Positions 33,885-45,900 of a DNA stretch of 64,000 bases are shown here, piece by piece. This DNA is from Fremontodendron californicum (Eukaryota; Streptophyta; Magnoliopsida; Malvales; Malvaceae). Numbering within the stretch: the stretch's first letter is position 1; each line of letters starts with the position of its first letter. Location: positions 34,444,301-34,508,300 of the forward strand of contig JAULJL010000003.1 of NCBI GenBank assembly GCA_030761205.1, read 5' to 3'. The notes beneath the pieces are model-generated. The model was given only the letters and a program-made list of their open reading frames with translations. It was not told the DNA's origin and did no database searches. The position numbers and the translations under genes are program-made.

Positions 33885-34450
33885 AAAAATTTGTGTTCGT
33901 GTTATTTTTTCGTGTGTTTAAAATATTATAAATTTTTACACGTGAATAATTTTTTTTATTTATATTTTTGACACGTTCGTGTATTCGTGTAGTATTCATG
34001 TTATTTTTCGTGTTGTGTTTTAATTATTTTTTCTATGCTGTGTTTGTGTCGTGTCTCAATTCATTTCATATTTTGCATAGTTTGTTATTATGGTTCAATT
34101 TATAAAAAAAAAAAATTTGTGTGGTCGTGTCGTGTTCGTTTCGTATCTCAATTCATGACATATTTTGCATAATTTGTTATAGTGATTCAATTTAGAGAAA
34201 TTTTTGTGTGTTCGTGTTTTTGTTATTTTTATGTGTTCAAAGTATTGTAAATTTATATAAATTTTTACACGTTAATAATTTATTTTATATAGATTTTGAT
34301 ACGTTTGTGTATTCTTGTCATGTTCATATTATTTTTCATGTTGTGTCGTGTTTTAATAATTTTTCTATGTTGTGTTTGAGTCGTATCTCAATTATCATAT
34401 TTTGCATAATTTATCATAGTGATTTGATTTTAACTCTAAATTAATTTACT
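33885..34450. repeat. dispersed cgtgt-rich repeat, copy 1
   Basis: Reiterated units with tgtgttcgtgt, ttttacacgttaataattt, and gtcgtgtctcaattcat followed by tattttgcataatttgt. The same family occurs at 37.08-37.35 (inverted), 41.2-42.5 and 61.55-62.3 kb. Confidence 0.75.
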
Positions 34451-34610
34451 TACAATATTAAAACATAAAAATTATTTAAATAATTGATAATTATTTAATA
34501 TGATTCAATTTAAATTTATTTATAATTGTTAATTTAATTAAAATATTATAAATATTAAAAAAAAAATTGCCCAACGAAGCGGTGAAGAATTCTAGTACCA
34601 TTTACATATA

Positions 34611-34790
34611 GAGTTTATATTTGATGCACTGACAGTGTATAATATACTGTCAGTGAATCAAATGATGTCACTCATTAAAAGTTTTTAAAAATAAATAGAA
34701 ATAATTTTATTTTTAATAAGGTAACATCATTTGATTTACTGACAGTGTATAAATTTATACACTGTAAATGCATCACATATAAATCCTTAA
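34611..34790. mobile_element. MITE, about 180 bp
   Basis: Inverted termini ttatatttgatgcactgac and its partner gtaaatgcatcacatataaa, plus an inner inverted pair actgtcagtgaatcaaatgatg / catcatttgatttactgacagt. The target duplication is not clear. Confidence 0.7.
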
Positions 34791-34820
34791 ATATATATAT
34801 ATATTTCAACATTTTCGTTC

Positions 34821-34851
<31 letters not shown>

Positions 34852-36901
34852 GTTTTTACATGTTATTATATATAATTTAATTGGATGTCTTATTTGTGAT
34901 AACAATTAAATTAAGTGTAAAACTATTAAGTAGTTAAATTTTATCAAACAATAATTGCAAAATTAAGGTTTACTAAGTAACTAAATCTCAAGTTATTATA
35001 TATTTATGTTTATTTTTTATTTTAATATATTCATCACATAAAAATTAAAATTTATATGAAATTGCTTTATCTTAAAAAAAAATTAATTTTTCACTAATCT
35101 TAAAAGTAAGTCCATTTATTTGGTATAAAAAAGAATTAAAATTTATATTGAATTTTTTTATTTGATATAATTAATTTTATATTAATATTAAAATAATAAA
35201 CTTTATAATAATTTGATATAATTTGCACATAAACAAACTTTATATGTTAATGCAAATTTTAGTTAATATACACTTTATTAATTTTATTTATTTTAAAATA
35301 TACAATTATATAATAAAAATTAAATAAATCAATGAACATTCACGTGCGAATACATATGACAACAAATATTAATATATATATATATTATACTTGAATGATG
35401 CTTAACCTTGAAAAAAATTCCTACCCATAAGTCCAATCCAGTGACCATTGAGCATGTGAATTAACCCTACTTAAACCGGATTTGGCCCAATATTTATTAA
35501 AAAAATCCGCCACAAAATTCATAAAAATTATCACAAATTAAATATCGACAAAAAAAGTGAAATATATATATCTCAATAAAAAGATGAAAATTTACAGGTT
35601 AATGGGCTGCTAGACGCAAGCAAGTTGTTAAAGTCAACTTTTTTTTTTTTTTTTTTAATTTCGTTGTTTGTTATATGCTTTAATTTTTTATTATTTATTT
35701 GTTATTTTTTAATGATTTACCTTTTGCTTTCTATTCATATTTTACAAAAACTTTAAGTAGTTGTTAAAATTTCAATTTATACATGTTTTTATAAAAATAC
35801 TTCTTTAATTAAACATATAATTTTTCAATTTAAATCCAATATTTTAAAATTGAAGACATGTGCATATATGGTATTAAAAAATATTTCTTTACAAAAAATT
35901 AAAATTTTGTTTGATTAATTTATAGTTTCATTTATTTATTTGGCATTTGAGGTTATCAGGAACTAAACTCTGGTGATTGAAACTAAAGAGTTCAACATTA
36001 TGTCTGTACCAATAGACCACACATAGCTTAATACTTTTATTATTAATAAACACGAAGCAAATAATAAAAACATCAACTAAACAAAAATTAAGTTTTTTTC
36101 TTTTAGTACAGTAGGGATTTTGGAGTATGAAAAATTGGTTGCGCTCATGAGTTAAGTTAGGCTCGTCGATTCTTTGAAAAGCTTGTTCAAGATCCCTCCT
36201 AATCCGGCTCGAATAACAATACAGTTAAAAAAAATTAAAAAATAACTAAATTATTTTATATTTATATTTTAATATTTTACATGTATTTTAAAGTTAAAAT
36301 TAAATAAAATTTCTTTTATTAATTAAATAATATCTTATATCGAGTTATGCCCAACTTGGATTTTAAAATTCTTATCCAAATCCCGGCCAAATCAACAAGC
36401 CCATAGACAAGTATATCTATACGAACCCTCTTAGAAATGGTCTACAGTTATCTTGAACATTTTCTACAAATTTGTGCAATTAACAGAACTCAATAAACCT
36501 TAACCTGTTATATAAAAATTCCTTGTTTAGAAGGAAAACTAAAATAAAATTTATAAATATATGTACTCATTAGCTCCAATTGCCAATTATCAATGCATTA
36601 TATTGTCAGGGTTCCAATTAAAGAGACTTTTTTTCAACATTTATTCGTTTCATGAGTATAATAATAATGATAATAATAATAATATCCTAAAGCAATCAAA
36701 CACTACCTGTTTCTTTTATTATTGACATTAGCCCTTCTTTTTATTAGTTTGTCACATAAATGATATGAGAAATTTATCGATTAAAATATACATAAATAAA
36801 AAAAAAAGAAATTCATCTATTAATATAGATAAAAATTAAAATAAGCATTTGATTTAAATGAAGTGCTGAGTTAAAGTGCATGATGATTTAGGTTTGCGTT
36901 G

Positions 36902-36903
<2 letters not shown>
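34791..36903. other. AT-rich intergenic DNA, no gene seen
   Basis: A T-run at 34820-34842 and further A/T-rich filler. A relic near 36.11-36.42 kb shares ggctcgtcgattc-like phrases with the relics at 11.9 and 17.9 kb. Confidence 0.5.

Positions 36904-36969
<66 letters not shown>
36904..36969. repeat. (TA)n microsatellite, about 33 units
   Basis: An uninterrupted run of about 65 alternating T and A bases. Confidence 0.97.
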
Positions 36970-36971
<2 letters not shown>

Positions 36972-37079
36972 TTGATTCAAAATTACTGCATGGCGATTGT
37001 TAAATGAGGCTGACAGTTTTTGGGTTCATTTTCTCAATTTTCTCAAGAAGTGTAGTTGGTCTCATTCTTGAAGTAGATT

Positions 37080-37345
37080 AATTGACACTTGATAATATCG
37101 AACACGACATAATTATATGATACGAATATGATATGAAAAAAATAATTAATACACGTAAAAAACACGACACGACACGAAAAATTAATACGAACATGACACG
37201 AATACACGAATGTCTCAAAATCTATATAATACAAATTATTAACGTATCAAAATTTATATAAATATAAAATACCTTAAACACGATTATGACACGACAAAAT
37301 ATACGAACACGACACAAATACACGAATTGCCAAGTTTTGCAATGG
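37080..37345 (-). repeat. dispersed cgtgt-rich repeat, copy 2 (inverted)
   Basis: Cacgacacgacacgaaaaatt and aacacgacacaaatacacga are the complements of the family at 33.9 and 41.2 kb. It lies just outside the MULE. Confidence 0.7.
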
Positions 37346-37467
37346 AGAGTGGGCAATGCTAAACTGATTGTTGGCTAGCGAGGCAAATTTATCGGGATAT
37401 AGTTAAAAAAAATAATTCTCCAAATACAATTACTTTTCGTTTAAATACCAAAATCCGCTCTTTTTTA

Positions 37468-37715
37468 AATCAATTGGGAAATCGTCATGACCCATGGCGA
37501 TTTTTCAACTGAAAATTTTAATTTTTTTTTAAAATACAATTGGAAAATCGCCATGGGCTAAGGCGATTTTTCAATTGAATTTTTTTTTTTAAAATTTTAT
37601 AGTTGGAAAATCGCCAGGGCCTATGGCGATTTTCCAACTGTATTTTAAAAAAATAAAATAAAATTTTCAATTGGGAAATCGCCATGGGCCATGGCGATTT
37701 CCCAACCATTTTATT
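37468..37715. repeat. array of four subterminal palindromes (left end of the MULE)
   Basis: Four units spaced about 60-70 bp, each of the form ggaaatcgccatgg-n-ccatggcgatttcc, centred near 37491, 37554, 37616 and 37688, separated by A/T runs. The copies differ in a few paired bases, so the stems are kept. Confidence 0.85.
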
Positions 37716-38212
37716 AAATACCAGTAAAAAAATAGAATTATTGAGATAATTAATTTTCCAACAATTTTTTATCATTTTATTTTTTCTGTAAAAAAATAAA
37801 TAACAAAATTTAAAATTAATTTCCTATTTTTTCATTTTATTTTTTCTTTTAAAAAATAAATAATAAAATTTAAAAATAAAAATAAAAATTAATTTCCTAA
37901 TATTTTTTATTCATTTTATATTTTCTTTAAAAATAAATAAAAAAGGAAATTTAAAAATAAATTTTTTTTCCTAACAATTTTTTTCATTTTATTTTTTCTT
38001 TTAAAAAATAAATAACAAAATTAAAAATTAATTTCCCAACAATTTTAAATAACAAAAAAATCAATTTACAAAAAATATAATTATATAACATGTACTGATA
38101 AATAAAAAAGAAACTTGCATAACATAAAATGCAAAACATATAAATTTATCTATTACAAATTTAAAATACATTATTCTCGTTATCTTAATAAAAGTACATT
38201 TACTATAATTAT

Positions 38213-40547
38213 TTATAGAGGAGCTCTCAGATCGCGTGGTGTTGAGCAACAGTGTCGAGCTCTCCTATTGTATGGTGGTTGGACCTGTCGTTCAACCTCG
38301 TCAGTGGCACGTATTCGCGATCGACCATGACCTCTTACTGTAACTGCCACTCGTTCTGGTTGTATGTCATCTGCATGCTCATGGATGGTGCTGTACTGAC
38401 CTACATCAGTCGATGGAAACGCACTACTAGAGGGACCTATTTCTTTTGTATCAAAAATTTGAAACCCACTGCTGGAGGAGCTAACACCCAGTCCACCCAT
38501 AAAGGGAACCTGACTACTAGATGGACCCACAAATGATGTACCATCAAATGCTGACGCAGGGGGTTCAAACTGATACATTGTAGTTAAATATGCTGAACTT
38601 GGACTTAGGATGGGGAGCTGGTCATCTAACCTCGTCATTGGTGGTGATGGTCGGTAACACTCATCAACATCATATCCGAGGTGACTGACGGAATAACGAT
38701 GACTGGATGGTACTCCATGATCCCGTTCAGGTTCAGGATGACTAATGACATCCTCGGTGCAGTGAACTCCGATGCATGTGATGAGGCCGGTTGACACGTC
38801 TGCTAGGTCTAGGAGCTTTCATTTCTTGTGTAGGAGGGACTGGATTTGAAGTTTGTTCGGGAAATGGCATACTCCGAAGATCCTCAAATTCCAACGGTGG
38901 ACAAACAAAAGGCCGACCTTCATTTTTATACCATCATCATATGGGTTGAAATTATTACCAACAATCGGGTAACCTGTCGAAATTCGTTCAAAACGTATAT
39001 CCCACAACTGGATCCATTTTGTGTGCTTCATAGGCCAGTATTCTTCATGACGCCCACGCATATCAATCTTGTGAACCTTATCAAGGTTTGTCGGTGGTTG
39101 CGAAATTGGTTATTGCATTCCAAATTGTCACAACACCCTGTCAGTGTGGTGCCACTCCACATATGCAAGGCATATCAATGTTGTATTTGCTTTCCATATA
39201 TGACAATTACTGTAGGCATCCGATGGGAGGCATGCGATAATTTCATTTGAAGAATATGACATCCACACAAACTGCGAATAATTATTACAAATTATTAGTT
39301 TCATATGGATTAAATACAAAAATACTTGAATGTAACAATAAAAATATTTACCTTATCATATCCTTCTCGATCTAGTCGTAATCTTATACTTACAAGGTTG
39401 GTCGGAGTATCGGTAAGATTTCTATGATGATCCACCTGTTAAAATGCGTATAAAATCTTAATAGACCTATAAAAATACAAGTTTGTACAAAATTAATAAA
39501 ATAGTAAAGATTAATACCTGCTTGCAAAGGGGTATACAGTTGGAACATCCACGAGCGGAGCAAGAAATGATAGCCGATACCAAGCCCACGATGTAGAAGC
39601 ACTAAACATCCACCTATGTCATGGTTTTTTGGAACTGTAGCCCTGCACAGTTCTCTATACAAAACTGTTAAACACGCAGAACCCCAACTATAATTTGCCA
39701 CATGCTCTAAATCACGTAGTAATGGAAGATATATTAAATGTACCCGACTGCTTGATTTGTCAGGCATTAGCAATTCTCCAATCAAACGTAAAATATATGC
39801 TCTAGCAACATATTTTATCTGTTCTTCGCTTGCGTGTAATGGAAGATTTTGAAAGGATTTCAACCAACTTAGTCTCCCTTGAGCCAGATACATACTCACC
39901 GCGCCCAATAAATTTTGACGCTCTTCATTCCAATCTAGAAAGCTTGCGCCTGCAACTGCATTGCCATGAACCGGAAGTCCAAGTTGAAGCTTAACATCTT
40001 CTAGAGTTACCGTGCATTCACCAAACGAAAAATAAAAAGTGTGCGTCTCGGGTCTCCATCATTCGATCAACGCACTGATTAAGTCTGTTGAAGCAGAAAT
40101 CGTCGAATTTGAGTTGCATAATAAAATCCGGTTCTCTTTAAGTGGTCGATAATATATGGATGCAGGTCCTCCAAAGTAAATTTCCTCGAATGTAAGACGC
40201 GACCATTATCCTGTTGATAATTAATTAAATTAAATTAAATAATTACAAAACTATAATAATTAAAAAAAATTAAACAATTATAAAATGACAAAACAATAAT
40301 AATTAAAATTTTATAAAATTATAAAATTACAAAACTATAATAATTAAAAAATTATAAAACTATAATAATTATAAAATTATAAAATTATAAAACTATAATA
40401 ATTTAAAAAATTAAAAAATTAAAAAACTATAATAATTAAAAAATAAAAAATTATAAAATTACAAAACTATAATTATTTACTTACCTCTTTAAATATAACC
40501 GAGGATATGTGATTTTCTTGCAACCTCAATAATGATGATGAAACCAT
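38213..40547 (-). pseudogene. plant mobile domain (PMD, aminotransferase-like) protein, broken
   Basis: Exons read on the minus strand: 40547-40485 (MVSSSLLRLQENHISSVIFKE|GTAAGT); 40210-39518 (DNGRVLHSRKFTLEDLHPY..., LQLGLPVHGNAVAG..., ending VYPFASR|GTATT); about 39430-39353; 39274 onward (FVWMSYSSNEIIACLPSD..., VEWHHTDRVL), then YWPMKHTKWIQLWD and a Ser-rich tail to 38213. This order is the PMD of MAIN/MAIL1-type and retrotransposon-borne proteins. Breaks: a frame shift plus TGA at 40061-40059 in ALIE*WRPETHTF, a second frame shift near 39597 before SWAWYRLSFLAP, TGA in place of an Arg codon after DRVL, and a further TAA. The gene is not functional here. Several stops look like C-to-T changes at CpG, as expected for a methylated element. 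Confidence 0.85.
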
Positions 40548-40807
40548 TTTTAAATCAAAACGAAGAGATTTTGTATGGAAGAATGAAAATTCAAGAAGAT
40601 TTGAGTTTTTTTTTTTTTAGGAAATAAGAGGAAAAATGAAGGTGTAACAATAAGTGAAAAAGAGGGAGTAATTATAGGAGTATTTGGGATGGTTTGGGGG
40701 GGGGGATTTGAAGGCAAACGGTCAAGTGACCGTTGCCTTCAAATTTGATTTTTTTTTTTTTTATCGTTATTTATTTCAATGTTATTTAAAATTTAAACTA
40801 AAAAAAT

Positions 40808-40906
40808 GGTTGGGAAATCGCCATGGCGATTTCCCAATTGTATTTAAAAAAAAAAAAAAAATTTCAATTGAAAAATCGTCATGAGCCATAACAATTTTTC
40901 AACTGA
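40808..40906. repeat. two subterminal palindromes (right end of the MULE)
   Basis: Gttgggaaatcgccatggcgatttcccaa is a near-perfect palindrome at 40808-40838. A decayed second copy (caattgaaaaatcgtcatgagcc...) is at 40863-40906. These mirror the left-end array. Confidence 0.85.
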
Positions 40907-41005
40907 TTTAAAAAATATTGAATTTTGATATTTAAATGAAAAGTAACGATATTTTAAGAATTAAATTTTTTTTAGCTATATCCCGATAAATTTGCCGGCT
41001 AGCGA

Positions 41006-41098
41006 AGCCTCTCATTGATCAAATGGATGGATTGCCGGATTTCGTTGATCTTACTGCAAAGGTTAGTGATTATTTGGATGGCCAAGGTGGATACAACT
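41006..41098 (+). pseudogene. possible exon relic at the MULE target site
   Basis: Across the MULE junction the plus strand reads WLAKPLIDQMDGLPDFVDLTAKVSDYLDGQGGYN then stop, about 34 codons. The first four codons span the target duplication, and a stop lies a few codons further upstream at 37358. I do not recognise it. Confidence 0.25.
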
Positions 41099-41214
41099 AG
41101 GGTTATGTCTTTGCTCGTCTTCCCATCCTATATATAAATATAGAACATTTTGGAGATCAAAGGAGGTGTCCATGTGGCACCTCCTTTTTCTTTTTAATAA
41201 AAAAGAAAGAAAAA

Positions 41215-42500
41215 AAAGAAAAATTAAAATAAATTGTGTGTTCGTATTATTTTTTGTATTTTTAAAGTATTATAAATTTATATAAATATTTACACGTTAA
41301 TAATTCGTTTTCTGTATATTTTTACACGTTCGTGAATTCGTGTCGTGTTCATATTATTTTTTCTATCGTGTTTTAATTATTTTTTTCTATGTTGTGTTCG
41401 TGTCGTGTCTTAATTCATCTCATATTTTACATAGTTTGTCATTGTGATTCAATTTAGAAAAAAAATTATGTATTCATGACGTGTTCGTGTTATTTTTTTT
41501 GTGTTTTTAAAGTATTATAAATTTTTACACGTTAATAATTTATATAAAGTATTATAAACTTATATAAATTTTTACACGTTAATAATTCGTTTTATGTATA
41601 TTTTTACACGTTCGTGTATTCATGTCGTATTTATATTATTTTTCGTGTTGTGTTTTAATTATTTTTCCTATGTTATGTTCGTGTCGTGTCTCAATTCATC
41701 TCATATTTTGCATAATTTGTGTGCGTGTTATTTTTTTGTGTTTAAAGTATTATAAATTTATATAAATTTTTACACTAATAATTCGATTTATAGATATTTT
41801 TACACGTTCGTGTATTTATGTCGTGTTCATGTTACTTTTCATGTTGTATTTTAATTATTTTTCCTATGTTGTGTTCATGTCGTGTCTCAATTCATCTCAT
41901 ATTTTACATAGTTTGTCGTTGTGATTCAATTTAGAGAAAAAATTATGTGTTCGTAACGTGTTATTTTTTGTGTTTTCAAAGTATTATAAATTTTTACACG
42001 TTAATAATTAGTTTTACACTTTAATAATTTTTGTAAAGTATTATATATTATTACACGTTAATAATTCATTTTATGTATATTTTTACACGTTCGTGTATTC
42101 GTGTCGTGTTTATGTTATTTTTCGTGTTGTGTTTTAATTATTTATCCTATGTTGTGTTCGTGTCTCAATTCATCTCATATTTTACATAATTTGTCATTAT
42201 GATTCAATTTAAAGAAAATTTTGTGTGTTCGTTATGTGTTCGTATTATTTTTATGTTTTCAAAATATTATAAATTTATTTAAATTTTTACATGTTAATAA
42301 TTTAGATAAAGTATTATGAATTTATATAAATTTTTACACGTCAATAATTCGTTTTATGTATATTTTTACATATTCGTATCGTGTTTATGTTATTTTTCGT
42401 ATTGTGTTTTAATTATTTTTCCTATATTGTATTCGTGTCGTGTCTCAATTCATCTTATATTTTACATAATTTGTTATTATTATGTAAAATTTGAATTGAA
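41215..42500. repeat. dispersed cgtgt-rich repeat, copy 3, about five units
   Basis: The phrase attttt-cctatgttgtgttcgtg recurs near 41384, 41665, 41855, 42140 and 42410 with ttttacacgttaataatt between. Units are 190-285 bp and diverged. Confidence 0.8.
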
Positions 42501-42937
42501 TTATACGTTAATAAATCTTTCAAGGTTCGAATTGAAGTTAACAAGCATATGTTATTTATTCAAACAAGTAATATTTTTTAAAAAAATTTTAATATTATTT
42601 CATTGTTTACATATTTTTATTATGATATTATTATTATTAATGTAAAATGAAAATATTTTTTGATTAAAAAACTCAAAATAGAATGTAGATCGTGGATCTA
42701 TTTCTAGTGGATATAAAGCTTTAAAAGTCATCCCTTACTCATCGTCCTTCAGTCAGAGATTAATAGTAATTAAAAGTCAGAATAAAGCAGAAGGAAAGAT
42801 TTAAATGAATGAATTAATAAGTTTTAATTGCTTAGCAACAAAAAAAAAAGATTTAATTGGTGAAACTCTTTGGAGATGCTCTTCAAGTATATAATACTAC
42901 ATTTACTTTATTATAAAAAGACAAGTATTGTTGATAA
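42501..42937. other. 3' flank of the permease gene
   Basis: AT-rich. It should contain the 3' UTR and polyadenylation site of the gene ending at 42938, but no single signal stands out. Confidence 0.4.
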
Positions 42938-45900
42938 TCATGGGTGCCAAAAGTTCTCAAGTATTTCAGTAACAATGACCCCTCCTGCGCATGCCATTAC
43001 CAGAATAAGGGTAAGCCTTCCTCCAGGAACGAGCTCTGGCAGTTTAAACGATGTCGATGAATTGGAGTACCGATCTGACCAAGACATTGCAGCAGGAAGT
43101 ATTCCAAATAATAACAATACTGGCAAAAACATTGGAAGATTTGATCACTTTCAAGTGTTTACAAGGCAAAGGAATTGAAGCTTTTAATGCAAACTAGAAT
43201 AAACAATTTATGGTTGTTTGCAAGGCAAGGTACTGTGATGAAAGTCCAAATATATGAATATATATTTTTTTCATATAAAGGAGGTCGTTGTCTGGGATAG
43301 GAGAAGGGTTTGCAGATGTTAGGATTAGAATCTAGACCTGCTGGATGCCACCTCTTAAGGGTGACTGCATGAACCAACTAGATAAGCTCCATATTCCCAA
43401 ATATATAAATATAATGCTAGTGGAAAAGCAAATTTATAAGTATACACTTAAATTGGTTAATCTCCTGAGTGAGGGGAAAAAAGTGCAAAAGTGCTTTAGA
43501 GAATTACCTCCATATGTTCCAGCAAAATCCAAGGCTTTAAAAAATATCTCTGGATCTAGCAAAGCAAGTCCTACAGGTGGAATCAAAGTCAAGAGATAGG
43601 ATTGAGGCCTATTCTCACCGGTCGGAAGTTTCAGCACTGAAATATTTGGAAAAATGAGAAAAAATGAACATTTTCATAAGACATTCTTGAAACAAAAAGG
43701 GAAATTTGTGCTTTATAACAATGAGATATGGTGTGTACTGAAATTAAGCAGTTCCATTGTTAATGGCCTATGGAAGTAGAAATGTGAGTAAATCTACAGT
43801 CTAGATTCATGTACAAGCTAAGTACTCTGCAATTTCTAAAGCCTATCGAACCACTTTTATAATATAAAAGCCCCAAATAGAATAGTATTAGAACCCGATG
43901 CGGGGCAAGCAGTAAAGATATTGAATTCTAGACAAAGTAAAACTAACAGTGATGCATGTGAGATCAATGGCAAATTGAGTGAAAACTCACAATCAGCCAG
44001 GAAATCGGAAAGGCCCAAAACAAATCCGATAAAAGATGTTGCAATTGCTAGAAGTGAGAACACCTCAATTATTGGCTGCAAATTCATTTCAAAAACAAAA
44101 GTGGTGTCACTTTAAAACTCAATTTACTCCCCTTTCCCCCTGAAGTTTGGCTGAAATTTGTTAAGAACAAAGAACTTACTCCAACAACTCCATTACTAGA
44201 TCGCAGCTGTTGCAGTGGGTCTATCATCTTATCTGAGCCCATGTCAAGATTTGAAATAGACCCTAGAATAACAGCATCCCAGACAAGAAATAAACCAAGT
44301 GGTATAACTGTACCTAGGACAATAGCAGTCCTGCATAAACAAGATTTTATCAGAGGGAGCAAACATAAGGATGTAATGACCTATGTTACTCGGACTTGGG
44401 TGTGAGTGTCGGATAAGGGTATGTGTCTGACACGGGTATGTTTAATTTTTTCTAAGTTTTTCCATGTATTTGGAGGGTCATGTCCCCATACCCATGTACG
44501 GATATGCATCGGACACGGGTGCCGAACACGGATACTTCAAGAAAAATGAAGAGTCGGAGCAACATAGGTAATGACAGCCGAAACAAAGAAAGCAGGCACT
44601 GAAAATATTTGGAGTAACAACTATTCTCATCCATCACCTTAAATTTTCATCATTCAGATTGTTATAATCAAAATCAGTATCAGCAATATATTGCTAATTA
44701 GAGAATCAAACAGAACAATGACACAAATGCTGTGCCCCCATGATAGAAACTCGATTGTCAGATTCAAGAGATTAGCAATGTGCTAACCTTTGACAGTGAA
44801 AAGAAAATGGAGGGGAAGGGAATAAAAAGAACCTAAAAGCATATAATGATAAGATCTGTCACCTTACTTTTGACATATTCCCTTCAAGATTTGTGCAGAG
44901 AACCGGTACAACATTCTGAATAAAGTAGATAAAATGATGTTACAACAACCTCTATTCTTACGCTGCGGCCTCCTTTGTATAAAATAAAAAGAAAAAGATG
45001 TTACCTGGTAAACAAATGACAGTGCAATTATTGGTATACTCATAGGAACAGCTTCAAAATTGGCTTTCAGAAGAGCATCCAACTCTAGGCTTCCACTTGC
45101 AATGGCCTAAGACCAAAAAAAGAAAAAAAAAAACTTAGCAATATCAAAAGAAATACATTTGACAGGAAAAAACATCATTTTCTTAGCGGTATATTGCGTA
45201 AGAATTGACAGTAATCAGATATGTTTAAGAGCAAACTCAGTAAAATAAATAAGTCCTTAATGTCTAAAGGTCTTGTTTTATATAACTGTTTGTTCTTTTT
45301 TTTTTTTGGGGGGGAAGGAAGATTGCAACCCAACTCTTTGAACTGGGAACACATGCACTTACCATTGAGCCAAATGCTTGGGTGCATTGTTGATTCATCT
45401 TTTACAGGAAGTTGAAGAAGGGTTTTAAGTTTTAACATCTTTATATATCTTCTTATATCAATTTATCCTTCCATGAGTTCCCCCTCCAAAAAAAAAAAAA
45501 GGAATTTTTCTAGCTAATACGATGAAATATTTTAAAGTTGTCCCAGTACCCTGTCTTGCATTGCAGAGGCTAAAAGTGAAAGTGAACCAAGAAGAAAAGA
45601 AAAGGTTGATTCCCAATGAATAAGAATAAAAGAATATATACTCCTATAAAATTTGAGAGAGGACCTTATTTAGCCGTAAATAATGAAATTCTTGTTGATA
45701 AAGTCTGGGAATTACCACAAGAGCAGTGAAAGAAGCGATGATTCCCAATACAAGAACCCCATTAACAGCACCAATAAAGCGCTGGCTACAGTTGAACACA
45801 AGTCAAAGTTAATCTTAATTTGTTCATTCTAAAACAAAGAAAAAGTATATATTGAACCCTACTAAAAGAATAAAAAGGAGCTGGAACATGTCATCAACTC

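Larger units (their letters stand above)
37382..40996. mobile_element. MULE carrying a plant mobile domain gene, 3615 bp
   Basis: Terminal inverted repeats GGCAAATTTATCGGGATATAG (20 of its bases pair) face each other at both ends and extend inward with divergence. An exact 9-bp duplication ggctagcga flanks the element (37373-37381, 40997-41005), diagnostic for Mutator-type insertion. There is no transposase. The interior holds a broken PMD gene on the minus strand, AT-rich filler (37.74-38.2 and 40.22-40.48 kb), and subterminal palindromes. PMD genes are known to travel in MULEs and gypsy elements. Perfect conservation of the duplication suggests a fairly recent insertion, but the gene is clearly decayed. 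Confidence 0.93.

Noticed and set aside
33547..33921. 124-codon ORF rich in Lys
   Set aside because: An AAG/AAA purine tract within a duplicated block; no domain and no start context.
36904..36969. possible structural or origin-like AT tract
   Set aside because: A plain (TA)n microsatellite; nothing else supports a function.
37518..37775. 85-codon ORF with repeated PWRFSN peptides
   Set aside because: The repeat comes from the DNA palindromes of the MULE end, not from a protein repeat.
43857..44637. several 60-90-codon ORFs on the minus strand treated as separate genes
   Set aside because: They are exons 11 and 12 of the permease with intron read-through, and a MITE; joining by splice sites explains them.
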